Shown here: piece by piece, positions 49,034-57,378 of the stretch | How positions within the stretch are numbered: the first letter of the stretch is position 1 | Layout: each line of letters starts with the position of its first letter | Source of the DNA: Paenibacillus oryzae | GTDB taxonomy: Bacteria; Bacillota; Bacilli; Paenibacillales; Paenibacillaceae | Assembly (NCBI RefSeq): GCF_001675045.1 | Contig: NZ_LYPA01000054.1 | Coordinates: 1-64,000 of the forward strand | Direction of reading: 5' to 3' | DNA: 64,000 bases | The notes under the pieces: model-generated | Database searches by the model: none | What the model was told of the DNA's origin: nothing | The model's input: the letters and a program-made list of their open reading frames with translations, nothing else | Translations under genes and position numbers: made by a program

Positions 49034-49768
49034 GTGGTGATGCGCAGTCCAAGCGAACCGGAGAAGCAATTAATTATTGATAAAATTCAGGAGATGTGTC
49101 CTACAACTGAACAACTTGAAAGAGTGTGTCGTGTAGTTCTTAAGGAGCATCCTCACGATGTTTACCCGCAGCGTTCTACTACAATCCAGGCAATAAATGC
49201 GTTAGTAGATCGGTCAGTGCAAAAAAGCGTCACTTCTAGCCTAGTGGCAGAGTTTGAGTTAACCATTCAGAGAACTATAAATGACGGCTCAGAGTTTAGA
49301 CCAATAGATGCAGACTTGGCAAACCAATTTGGCAATATGTTTACTTCACTTTTGAAAGCACTTGAACAGATGGATGACTCTGAGTTAGAACAATACACAG
49401 CAGATATTGACAGCGCGGATATGACTGAGTTCAAAGATAAACTTGCTAATAAAGCAAAGTTTTCTAAGGATAAGCAAGAACATGCATTGAGGAGCCGGAC
49501 AGAGATATCAGTCCTTCATCGATTAGCAAAAAAATTGGGCTATCGTAAATACAACATGTTAAAAAAGAAGGTCATGTATCTATACTTCCGGATTTGTGAC
49601 AGCTATCCAGCTAATCAATTTCCGGCAGATTATAGATTCGAACGATTGCTTGAGCACTTATATGCACAACTTCCTGCGCAAATTCGGGAGTATTACGATG
49701 AATGTCTTGAACAAATAACTGGAGTTATTTTCGATACAACATACGATTGTTACATCTTTAATGAATGA
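49034..49768 (+). CDS. ABC-3C-associated protein with adaptor-like helical N-terminus (hypothetical)
   Basis: The 244-residue protein has a helical N-terminal segment of about 70 residues (IIDKIQEMCPTTEQLERV, then a HP-D-Y region and a second hydrophobic helix, SSLVAEFE). It resembles effector-associated (EAD/Death-like) adaptor domains. The rest (about 75-244) is predicted all-alpha, ending in the YYDECLEQITG region. It is the first of four tightly packed genes and fits the helper protein of an ABC-three-component locus. The start is GTG 49034; the next codons GTG and ATG (49037, 49040) are alternatives. AT-rich, unlike the host genes. Confidence 0.6.
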   Translation: MVMRSPSEPEKQLIIDKIQEMCPTTEQLERVCRVVLKEHPHDVYPQRSTTIQAINALVDRSVQKSVTSSLVAEFELTIQRTINDGSEFRPIDADLANQFGNMFTSLLKALEQMDDSELEQYTADIDSADMTEFKDKLANKAKFSKDKQEHALRSRTEISVLHRLAKKLGYRKYNMLKKKVMYLYFRICDSYPANQFPADYRFERLLEHLYAQLPAQIREYYDECLEQITGVIFDTTYDCYIFNE

Positions 49769-49813
49769 AGGTGAGTCACTCTGTCTACGCGTAATATTGA
49801 ACATGAGCTAGCT

Positions 49814-50299
49814 ATGTATGATATGGATGAGAGCAGTTCTTTCAATGGATTTATATTACTTGTGCTTTTGAAATTTTTTTCGAAATGCACTATGAACCAG
49901 GTAGCTTGTTCCTTATATCTGGTACGCTTCCCTAAAATTCTTGCCAGACTTTTAACTAAGGAAGAAGAAATGAAGTTTAATGAATTTGTTCCGGAATGGG
50001 AAATTGGAAATTTGGATGCACTGCTTGTCCCTTATATTAATCAAAAATATGACACGCGTTTTATACGAGGTATAAAAGAGTTATTTGCTAGAGGTCTAAT
50101 TAGTATCGAAGGTGAAGATGTCCGCCTGACTTCTTCAATAGAAATTCCATCAAAAAGCGATGCGATCACGAGCATCGAAAACAAAGCTTATTTTTCTAGT
50201 CTTGTTGTAAAGAGAACAGAAATTTCAATACTTAATGAAAAAATATCACGAATAGTAGGAGAAGAACAATGGGAAATTTTCTCTTCATCAACCGTGTAG
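49814..50299 (+). CDS. ABC-3C middle-component-like protein (hypothetical)
   Basis: The 161-residue protein has no membrane segment. It has the winged-helix-like outline of ABC-three-component middle components: a helical N-terminus, then RGIKELFARGLISIEGEDVRLT. It overlaps the ATPase gene by 31 bp. ATG 49814 has no ribosome site, but a CTG at 49781 sits 5 nt after AAGGTGAG and would add 11 residues. No stop intervenes, so CTG initiation is possible. Function is inferred from context. Confidence 0.6.
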   Translation: MYDMDESSSFNGFILLVLLKFFSKCTMNQVACSLYLVRFPKILARLLTKEEEMKFNEFVPEWEIGNLDALLVPYINQKYDTRFIRGIKELFARGLISIEGEDVRLTSSIEIPSKSDAITSIENKAYFSSLVVKRTEISILNEKISRIVGEEQWEIFSSSTV

Positions 50300-52191
50300 C
50301 GGTAAACCCGCCTAAAGGGAAAACTGATGTCACATTTAGAGCAGGCCTGAACGTAATTCGTGCTACGCTGATAAGCGAAACTTCTGAAGATTCAAAAGAT
50401 AGTCAACCTGGAATACGTAATAGCGTCGGAAAAACAACTTTTGCCCATATGTTGGACTATGGGCTGGGTAAGAGCCTTTTTTTAAATAAGGACAAGGCAC
50501 TTGGACGTAAGTCATTGGAGTCGCATGATTTATTAATGGAGTTTAGAATCGGAGATGAACAATTTACTGTCCAGAGAAACTTAGTTAAAGGTGACATATG
50601 TATTTTATATAGAGAATGGATTATCGATGATCTACTAAATGGTGTGCAAAAAAATGGAGAAAGATTCGCAATAAAAGACTATAGAAATTTTATGGAATCT
50701 AAGTTATTTTCAGGAACTAATATTTTTGAAGGCGAGAAATTTATATCGTTCCGTGATATTATGCAAATCATTTTTAGAGATCAAGTTGGAGGATTTGAAT
50801 CGATTGATAAGACGGGGAACTATTCTTCGAACGCAGAGGCTAAACGTAAGCTGCAACAATATCTTTCAGGGCTAACTACCGCCGAGACATTGAATGCCGA
50901 TATACAAGTTAGTAATGCGGAGGAAGCTGAAAAAGAAGCTAAAAAGGCTTTCGATATCATAAAGAAATATGTCATCCATAAGGTTAACCAAGCTGAAGAG
51001 CTTATACGATCAGAAGCAACAGCAGTGAATGAGCAAATTCAAGTTAATAATGAAGTAGTAGCTGATCTAAAACAACAATTAATTTTGCTACAACAAAGAA
51101 ATGATGAACGAGTTGAGCAAAAGCAGGAGTTTCTCCAAATAAAACTAAGTCTCTCTAAAGAAGAGAATTTAGTTAGAATGAGGATTAATAGTTTCCAAGC
51201 TACTTTAAATGAAGTGCAAACTGAAAAAGAAAATATAGAAACAGCTCATTATGCACATCTGCTACTAGATACTTATGAATATGAAAAATGCCCTGTATGT
51301 TTAGTAGACATTACAGGCGACCCGTCTTTTAAATGCCCTCGAAGTACATCCAATGAAGAGGACTCAGACAGAGCTTTGGAAGCCATGCAGACTATTTTGT
51401 CAAACGAAAGACAAGACTTAATACAAGCTATTGCTGAACTAAATCATACTTTAGAGGAAATCCAATTGAAGGCAGTTGAGATTGATAGCAAAATAGCGGG
51501 TTTAAATCTTAAAATATCAGAAGATGCTAATGAGATATTAAAAAATATTGAAGAAATAGAAAGAGAGCAAAAAGAACTAACGGAAAAATTAACAGGATTA
51601 AAGCAGGATTTAGAGTATTTCCGAGATCATGACGATTATAGAAGAAAACATGGCTTAGCGAAAGACAACCTTACAATTGCAAAAGCTAATCGCAATCGAA
51701 TACAACAACAAATGGATGATAATACAGAAAGTTTGAAAAATTATTATCAGGAAGTTGTTTCGTATTTGTACTTTGGGAATCGTATAGGTTCATTTCAGTT
51801 AAGCAAGATTGCGAAAAACTTTGAAGCTACTATTAGGTATCTTAATTTGAGTGAGGGCAGAGATACTGGTGCAGCAGCGATTACCTTAGCGGTTATAGCA
51901 TTCGACCTAGCGTTATTAAAATTAGCTATAAATTCGAATACACCACACCCAAGATTACTTGTTCATGACTCACCTAATATTAATGATATTGACCCATCTG
52001 TTTATAACAGAATATTTACGTATGTTAGAGATGAATTGGAAAAGCCATTTGTTGAAAATGATTCAGAACCAGATTTTCAGTATATTATTACAACCATATT
52101 AATGCCCGATGAGCTAGCAGATGATCCTTATGTCAGATTGGAGTTAAATAATAATGGAGACAAAGGAAAACTCTTTGAATTTACATTTTGA
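50269..52191 (+). CDS. DUF2326-like SMC/Rad50-type ATPase (ABC-3C ATPase)
   Basis: The 640-residue protein has Walker A near 48-57 (GIRNSVGKTT), a long coiled coil (about 200-490) with a zinc-hook-like CPVC at Cys341/Cys344 and a further Cys356, and a C-terminal ABC half with the Walker B-like region LLVHDSPN (about residues 562-570). DUF2326 proteins have this layout. ABC-3C systems pair it with a middle component. The ATG follows GTAGGAGAAG and lies inside the preceding gene. The end overlaps the next gene by 38 bp. Confidence 0.8.
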   Translation: MGNFLFINRVAVNPPKGKTDVTFRAGLNVIRATLISETSEDSKDSQPGIRNSVGKTTFAHMLDYGLGKSLFLNKDKALGRKSLESHDLLMEFRIGDEQFTVQRNLVKGDICILYREWIIDDLLNGVQKNGERFAIKDYRNFMESKLFSGTNIFEGEKFISFRDIMQIIFRDQVGGFESIDKTGNYSSNAEAKRKLQQYLSGLTTAETLNADIQVSNAEEAEKEAKKAFDIIKKYVIHKVNQAEELIRSEATAVNEQIQVNNEVVADLKQQLILLQQRNDERVEQKQEFLQIKLSLSKEENLVRMRINSFQATLNEVQTEKENIETAHYAHLLLDTYEYEKCPVCLVDITGDPSFKCPRSTSNEEDSDRALEAMQTILSNERQDLIQAIAELNHTLEEIQLKAVEIDSKIAGLNLKISEDANEILKNIEEIEREQKELTEKLTGLKQDLEYFRDHDDYRRKHGLAKDNLTIAKANRNRIQQQMDDNTESLKNYYQEVVSYLYFGNRIGSFQLSKIAKNFEATIRYLNLSEGRDTGAAAITLAVIAFDLALLKLAINSNTPHPRLLVHDSPNINDIDPSVYNRIFTYVRDELEKPFVENDSEPDFQYIITTILMPDELADDPYVRLELNNNGDKGKLFEFTF

Positions 52192-53011
52192 TAATATGCC
52201 CGTAAATCAACAAAGGTTGATAAATTTCTTGAAGCAATCATACTCTGAAGAAGAAATTTATGCATTAGGGCGAATGCTGAATTTAGAAAAGGAAGATTAT
52301 GTTGGAAAGGGTATGACTAAGCAGCAATTATGTGGCTCATTTGTTGAGATGGTTAATCAAAGGTCATTGTACGAAAGACTGTTTGTGCTTCTTGAGTCTC
52401 CTACGTATGTTCGGACAAGAATATATCAGGAATTTGGTGATTTAGGAATAAAGGAACCTTTAGCTGAAAACAAATTAGAGAAAATTGTGCAAGAATGCTA
52501 TGAACAAAGTGGAATAAGATTAAAGGATACTTCCTTTTCAGATTGGTTAGCTGATTGGAAGAGATCAATGGTACTTGTTTTAGGAAAAGATAATACCCCT
52601 GAAGCATGGGATAAACTTACGAGAATTTGTGATGCATTAAGAGAAATGGGGTATTCCCCCTATTTAATAAAGGATCAACCAGATATCGGACCGTTAACTA
52701 ATGAAGAAAAAATGTTGGCATATGCTGCCGTATCAAGATTTGTTGTTATTGAGAAATCTGAGCCATCTGGCCATATTGATGAGGCCCATATTTGCGCAAC
52801 TAATCGGTTAGTTGGAATATGGCTAAGCGAAGAGGGGAAAGGCGATACCTGGATGCAGGGAGATTATGAAGTTAGTTTCCTTAACATTAAAAGTTTTACT
52901 TACGGTATTGGAAATATGAGTGATGCGATTAATACCGGTGTTGACTGGGCCGAAGGATATTTGAAAGAAAAAGAAGCAAAGTTAAACTCAATTTATCCAT
53001 TTAGACGTTAG
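52154..53011 (+). CDS. adaptor-like plus Rossmann-like effector candidate (hypothetical)
   Basis: The 285-residue protein starts with a helical segment (about 15-80) containing LINFLKQSYSEEEIYALGRM, again EAD-like. A probable alpha/beta domain follows (about 135-245): strand SMVLVLGKD, helix EAWDKLTRICDALREMGY, strand SPYLIKD, strand RFVVIEKSEPSGHIDEA and strand LVGIWLSEEGKG. That order suggests a TIR-like or nucleotide-processing fold, with acidic IEKSEPSGHIDE as the candidate site. No family is assigned with confidence. Overlap with the ATPase gene (38 bp) implies joint expression. Confidence 0.6.
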   Translation: METKENSLNLHFDNMPVNQQRLINFLKQSYSEEEIYALGRMLNLEKEDYVGKGMTKQQLCGSFVEMVNQRSLYERLFVLLESPTYVRTRIYQEFGDLGIKEPLAENKLEKIVQECYEQSGIRLKDTSFSDWLADWKRSMVLVLGKDNTPEAWDKLTRICDALREMGYSPYLIKDQPDIGPLTNEEKMLAYAAVSRFVVIEKSEPSGHIDEAHICATNRLVGIWLSEEGKGDTWMQGDYEVSFLNIKSFTYGIGNMSDAINTGVDWAEGYLKEKEAKLNSIYPFRR

Positions 53012-53016
53012 GAATT

Positions 53017-53600
53017 CTAGAACCCAAAAGCCTGACTGATAGCCTCCTCAAGTTCAACATGACTCGGCTTACTATATCGCCTCGTAACTACCAGAGAAGC
53101 ATGGCCAGCAAACTCGGCGATGGAAGAAATGTTGATTCCGGCATTTACAAGTTCACGGGAGTAGGTGTGTCTCAGCTGATGAGGATAATGTTATATTTCT
53201 GCAACATGTGCTGAACAGAACGGACGCTGGTACGGTGCTTGTATTGTCTAAGGAAAAGAAACGTATCAGCATCCGTTCGGTTTTCAAGGTATTTGGAGAT
53301 ATAGTGTCTGGCATCTACCGGTAGCGGTACCGTTCGTGCAATGTTACCTTGCCATTGCTGAGCCGGGACGTTGCTTAACTTCAAATCGGTGCGGTTCAGT
53401 TGACACAACTCGCTCACGCAATGCAGTAAAGAGTAGGGGATTGACTATTGGCATGTTCCGTAGATTCCCATCATGCGTTCTACATTTCGAAGCAGTTTGT
53501 TCCGTTCTGTTCGAGATAACGATTTGGGAGCCGTGTGCAAGGCTTTACGTTGCACAGGGAATTGAATGCCTACCAAGAACATAGGAGCAGCTTTTAAACG
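53017..53600 (-). pseudogene. C-terminal remnant of a second tyrosine recombinase
   Basis: Reading the - strand gives pieces in different frames: APKSLSRTERNKLLRNVER, then SELCQLNRTDL, TVPLPVDARHYI and VQHMLQKYNI, then PHQLRHTYSRELVNAG and AEFAGHASLVVTRRYSK ending at 53017. These are the box I region, HxLRH, GH and catalytic Tyr of an integrase. Frameshifts occur at the box I Arg and just before HQLRH. It faces opposite to the 47.9-kb remnant. Confidence 0.75.
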
Positions 53601-53783
53601 CTGCGAAGGCAGCGATTGCACGACTTGTTGAATGCCGGAGAGTTGAAGCTGCAATTGTCCGTGGTAAAGACCGACTTTGCATATATGCGGACAGAGCCAT
53701 GAAGGTGAAATTCGTTCATCAAGGCCTATGTTATTCAGCATTTTTTATTAAATAAGCTGTCGCAAAAGAAGCGTTATAATTGG

Positions 53784-54211
53784 TCAAATATAACGTGCAA
53801 ATATGCCAGTTCCCGACTTTTCATGGTTCAAATCGTAATCAACGATTAAAGCTTTCGGATTTGGGTCTTTGACCACGCAATCAAGCATTTTAATACTTGG
53901 CTGAGCTTCAAAGCCAAGCGTTTCGAAAAGTCCATCTTGATCGAATGCCCAAATGGTTCGAGCGATGTCCATCTGCAAAAAGCTGCGTCCGCGTGTCTCC
54001 AGCCCCGCGCTGTTAATTCTCTTGTTGCCTTGTTTAAAGCGTTCAGAGGACGCTTGCCCGACATTTGTTTATTGAGAGATGGGACGCTCAGATGTCCCCA
54101 CTTTTCGATTGCATTCATTACATTGTAATGCAGGACATCATCTGAGACGGTTAAGAAGTTGAAACAAAGAATAAACGGTTCAAATAAATTCGTGTTATTG
54201 GCAGCATTCAA
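53784..54211 (-). pseudogene. degenerate unrecognised gene remnant
   Basis: Two overlapping frames on the - strand look like one broken protein: SVPSLNKQMSGKRPLNALNK with RGWRHADAAFC in one frame and DQDGLFETLGFEAQPS with KALIVDYDLNHEKSG in the other. Composition is protein-like, but I cannot name a family; a restriction-endonuclease-type origin was considered without proof. It ends where the TIR-like remnant begins. Confidence 0.3.
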
Positions 54212-54427
54212 TCAATTGGGATACCATGGGAGCTTGGGCTAGCTGATAGAGCGAAAGGAATGGATAGAATAGTTATCCTCCCACTTTTGTATAAAGATAC
54301 GACTTGGGATGAAAGGGAATATTACAGTCTATACAATTACATAGAACAAGTTGCTGATGGACAGTGGGGTGTTTATAAGCAAGGAGAATCAAATGGAGTT
54401 ACTTTAGAGCCCTGGTTTGAATCGTGA
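54194..54427 (+). pseudogene. 3' remnant of a TIR-like gene
   Basis: The frame reads SIQSIGIPWELGLADRAKG, then DRIVILPLLYKDTTWDE and ends LEPWFES at TGA 54425. This resembles the second half of a TIR/ThsB-like domain, where a W-E-(I/L) motif carries the catalytic glutamate. The first half, with its start, is absent. It lies 17 bp before thsA, so it may once have been an additional TIR sensor in the same operon. Confidence 0.6.
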
Positions 54428-54444
54428 ATACAGGAGGATTATCT

Positions 54445-55893
54445 ATGGATAAAGATATTGCCGAATTTCTCAAAACTTATAAAACTGCTATTGAGGAGTC
54501 TAATGCGGCTGTATTTGCGGGCGCAGGATTGTCTAAACCTGCGGGATTCGTGAACTGGAAGGAACTGCTTCGAGATATCGCTGAAGAAATCAATTTAAAT
54601 ATTGATAAAGAAAATGATCTTATAGCAGTAGCGCAGTACCATGTTAATGAGAACGGTGGAAACAGAGGGAAAATAAATCAGGCATTAATTGATGAATTTA
54701 CAAAGGATGCTGAAATCACCGATAATCATAAAGTTTTAGCAAGGCTGCCTATAGATACATATTGGACAACCAACTATGATGATCTAATCGAGGAAGCCTT
54801 GAAGATTGAGGGAAAAAGAATCGACTCGAAAATAACGACCGAAAACTTAGCGGTAACCAAACCCAATAGTGATGCCAAGATTTATAAAATGCATGGGGAT
54901 ATTTCATTGCCTCATGAAGCAGTTTTAACTAAAGATGATTATGAAAATTACAACAATAAGCGGCAGCTATTTACAACGGCTCTTCAAGGAGACCTCGTTT
55001 CAAAAACAATGATGTTTATTGGATTTAGTTTTGATGATCCCAACATAGAATATATTTTGAGTCGTATAAGAATCCTATTGGGTCAGAATCAACGCACTCA
55101 TTATTGCTTTATGAAGCAGGTGCAGCGAGATGATTTTAAGGAAGAATCGGATTTTTTATATGCTGAGATAAAGCAGAAGTTAAAAGTGAATGATCTGAAA
55201 AGATATAGCATTAAAGTGCTTTTGGTAAATCAATATGAGGATATTACGGCCATACTTAAGGAAGTGGAACAGCAATACAAGAGAAGAAATTTATTTGTTT
55301 CCGGTAGTGCTTCTGACTATGGAAATTGGGGGGAGCAGCGCTGTCTAGAGTTCGCAAGTAACCTCAGTAAAGCAATAATCAAAAACGGGAACAATATTGT
55401 GACTGGCTTTGGTCTCGGAGTGGGCAGTTGTGTAGTCTCGGGTGCGTTGGAAGAAATCTATAAAACGAGAAGTCAGCGGGTAGAAGAGCGTCTGATTTCG
55501 AGACCTTTTCCCCAAAATACAACTGGTCAAATCCCTATAAAGGAATCGTGGACTAAGCACAGAAATAACATGATTCAAAATGTAGGGATTTCCATTTTTA
55601 TGTTTGGTAATAAAATTGATGCTTTAACTGGTACTGTAGTAGAAGCAAATGGCATGATTAAAGAGTTCGAAATAAGCGTGAATCTCGGCGTAATACCCAT
55701 TCCCATTGGTGCGACCGACTTTACTGCTAAAAAAATATGGGAGATTGTCTTTAATGATTTTGAACGGTATGTTTCCGATGTTGGACTGAAAGATAGATAT
55801 CAATTGCTGGGCGATGTGAGCCAGACTGACAAAGTGTTGATTAACACTGTAATTGAGATTGTGAATATGCTTGAAAAAAGAAAAAGGCAATAA
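54445..55893 (+). CDS. thsA: Thoeris effector NADase ThsA (SIR2-SLOG)
   Basis: The 482-residue protein has an N-terminal SIR2 domain (about 20-270) with AAVFAGAGLS, the catalytic pair Asn110 (TTNYDD) and His150 (KMHGD), and GFSFDDPN. The C-terminal SLOG domain (about 282-482) carries LFVSGSASDYGNWGE, VTGFGLGVGS and KHRNNMIQ (Arg373, near ThsA's ligand-binding arginine). In Thoeris, a cyclic ADP-ribose-type signal from ThsB activates SIR2 NAD hydrolysis, killing infected cells. ATG 54445 follows AGGAGG. The length is close to Bacillus ThsA. Confidence 0.93.
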   Translation: MDKDIAEFLKTYKTAIEESNAAVFAGAGLSKPAGFVNWKELLRDIAEEINLNIDKENDLIAVAQYHVNENGGNRGKINQALIDEFTKDAEITDNHKVLARLPIDTYWTTNYDDLIEEALKIEGKRIDSKITTENLAVTKPNSDAKIYKMHGDISLPHEAVLTKDDYENYNNKRQLFTTALQGDLVSKTMMFIGFSFDDPNIEYILSRIRILLGQNQRTHYCFMKQVQRDDFKEESDFLYAEIKQKLKVNDLKRYSIKVLLVNQYEDITAILKEVEQQYKRRNLFVSGSASDYGNWGEQRCLEFASNLSKAIIKNGNNIVTGFGLGVGSCVVSGALEEIYKTRSQRVEERLISRPFPQNTTGQIPIKESWTKHRNNMIQNVGISIFMFGNKIDALTGTVVEANGMIKEFEISVNLGVIPIPIGATDFTAKKIWEIVFNDFERYVSDVGLKDRYQLLGDVSQTDKVLINTVIEIVNMLEKRKRQ

Positions 55894-55909
55894 TGGGGGA
55901 GGTTCAGGT

Positions 55910-56554
55910 ATGGCACGCAAAACATTCATTTCTTATAAGTATAGCGAAGCTCAAAATACAAGAGATCGAATAATTAAGGCTCTTGGCGCAGATGCTCGTT
56001 ATTATCAAGGTGAAACCAGCACCTCACCTAATTTGGCAGACAGAAAGACAGAAACCATTAAAAATCATCTTAAGAGCATGATTTTTGATACTTCGGTAAC
56101 TATTGTTGTTATCTCTCCAAATATGAAGCAGAGTAACTGGATTGATTGGGAAATTGAATACTCTTTGAAGGAGATTACTAGAGAAGACAGAACGTCAAGA
56201 AGTAATGGCATTGTAGGGGTAATCCAAAAAGATTATTATTTTGGTGGATCTGGGTGGATTCTTAGTTCGGTTACAAATTCTGATGGTTGCAAGTCAAGAA
56301 GCATTGATGAAAGCAAGTTGTATGAGATTATCATCAAGAATCGTACAAACCAAAAAGATCCTGTATATGCTTGCCCGAATTGCCAGAGTGTAGATTCTCT
56401 AAATGGCTCGTATATATCCTTGGTAACTGAAGATGATTTTGTCGAAAGTCCGAATACGTATATCGAAAATGCATATGAGAAGAGTAAACGGATTAATGAT
56501 TTCGAAATTACAAAAACAATTAAAACTCAACAGAGTTGGTGGTCACCATGGTGA
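55910..56554 (+). CDS. thsB: Thoeris TIR-like sensor ThsB
   Basis: The 214-residue protein opens with KTFISYKYSEAQNTRD, followed by VVISPNM and SNWIDWEIEYSL (Glu81 as probable catalytic residue) of the DUF1863/TIR-like fold. The C-terminal region contains a CPNC motif and the SLVTEDD strand. ThsB senses phage and produces the cyclic nucleotide that activates ThsA. ATG 55910 follows GGGGGAGG, 16 bp after thsA. A terminator follows. Together they form a complete type I Thoeris pair. Confidence 0.9.
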   Translation: MARKTFISYKYSEAQNTRDRIIKALGADARYYQGETSTSPNLADRKTETIKNHLKSMIFDTSVTIVVISPNMKQSNWIDWEIEYSLKEITREDRTSRSNGIVGVIQKDYYFGGSGWILSSVTNSDGCKSRSIDESKLYEIIIKNRTNQKDPVYACPNCQSVDSLNGSYISLVTEDDFVESPNTYIENAYEKSKRINDFEITKTIKTQQSWWSPW

Positions 56555-56571
56555 ATACATTTAACTTAAAC

Positions 56572-56611
56572 AAAAAGCTGCGTTATGAAAATCCTCATAA
56601 CTCAGCTTTTT
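56572..56611 (+). terminator. terminator after thsB
   Basis: AAAAAGCTG-c-GTTATGA pairs with TCATAAC-t-CAGCTTTTT around a 6-nt loop; only one mismatch. Confidence 0.8.
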
Positions 56612-56707
56612 GTGATATCTTTTGCTATTTATATTGGTCATTTTACCCACTACAATTGATATACCGAACAACGTAGAAAATGAATAGTAATTAATTCTAT
56701 AATACGC

Positions 56708-56893
56708 ACCTCCTCCTACACGGTAGGCATTCGCGCCGTAACATCCATCGACGGCATGACGGCCGGCTGGGCGCGTATCCCTTGGGATGTGCTTGAGAAA
56801 ATTTCTGTTCGTATCGTCAACGAAGTGGAAAACGTTAACCGTATCGTGTACGACGTTATGTCGAAACCGCCTGCAACGATCGAGTGGGAATAG
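56708..56893 (+). pseudogene. guaA': right copy of the guaA 3' end (attR-like, displaced fragment)
   Basis: A frame without a start encodes the last about 60 residues of GMP synthase and ends TIEWE at TAG 56891. Compared with 47529-47714, only three residues differ: Asp to Gly, Asp to Glu and Thr to Met. It is not expressed as an enzyme and marks the island's right end. Confidence 0.9.
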
Positions 56894-57003
56894 ATTAGTA
56901 AATATTCTCACTTACTAATGAACCGAAACCTTGACTTATAAGGTTTCTGACATTGGCATGATGGATTTTCCAATTTACCTTCAACAAATAGATGTTCAAA
57001 AAT

Positions 57004-57049
57004 ACTCCCTTTTATTTGCTTATTTCCGCAAATAAAAGGGAGTTTTTTT
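57004..57049 (+). terminator. guaA-type terminator at the right junction
   Basis: A 16-bp stem (57004-57019 with 57028-57043) with an 8-nt loop is followed by T6. A degenerate counterpart lies after the intact guaA at about 47825-47870, so the terminator was duplicated too. Beyond it, 57050-57378 holds no convincing gene. Confidence 0.85.
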
Positions 57050-57378
57050 ATGCCCAAGGCACTATGGCGAGCCATGTCTATTTTTTGTACAGATTGGCCT
57101 AGTATAATTGTGGATGCGCATTGACAATTGGTGCATTATTCCATTTTGGTATGCATTATGACGAAGATTCCTGAAGAGAAAGGAGGAGGAAATACGAAGG
57201 ACAGATCCCCTTTTGCGTACCTGGCGTGCACCATTTCTGCTTGTTTTTTTGAGTTTCCGATGGTTTACATAGCTGCCGGGCAAACAGCATGGGGTTATTC
57301 GCGTGAGGCGTTATACCGAAGGATCATCCTACTGTCAACAAACTAGAGCGCAGATGTAGTGGAATGGAGGAGACTTTG

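Noticed and set aside
53784..54211. Type II restriction endonuclease gene
   Set aside because: Only a vague resemblance; the frame is broken and no catalytic motif could be placed, so it is listed as an unrecognised remnant.
57128..57346. 72-codon frame before the adhesin
   Set aside because: No family and an unconvincing composition; it is more likely leader or junction DNA. A c-di-GMP riboswitch was looked for but conserved elements are not clear.
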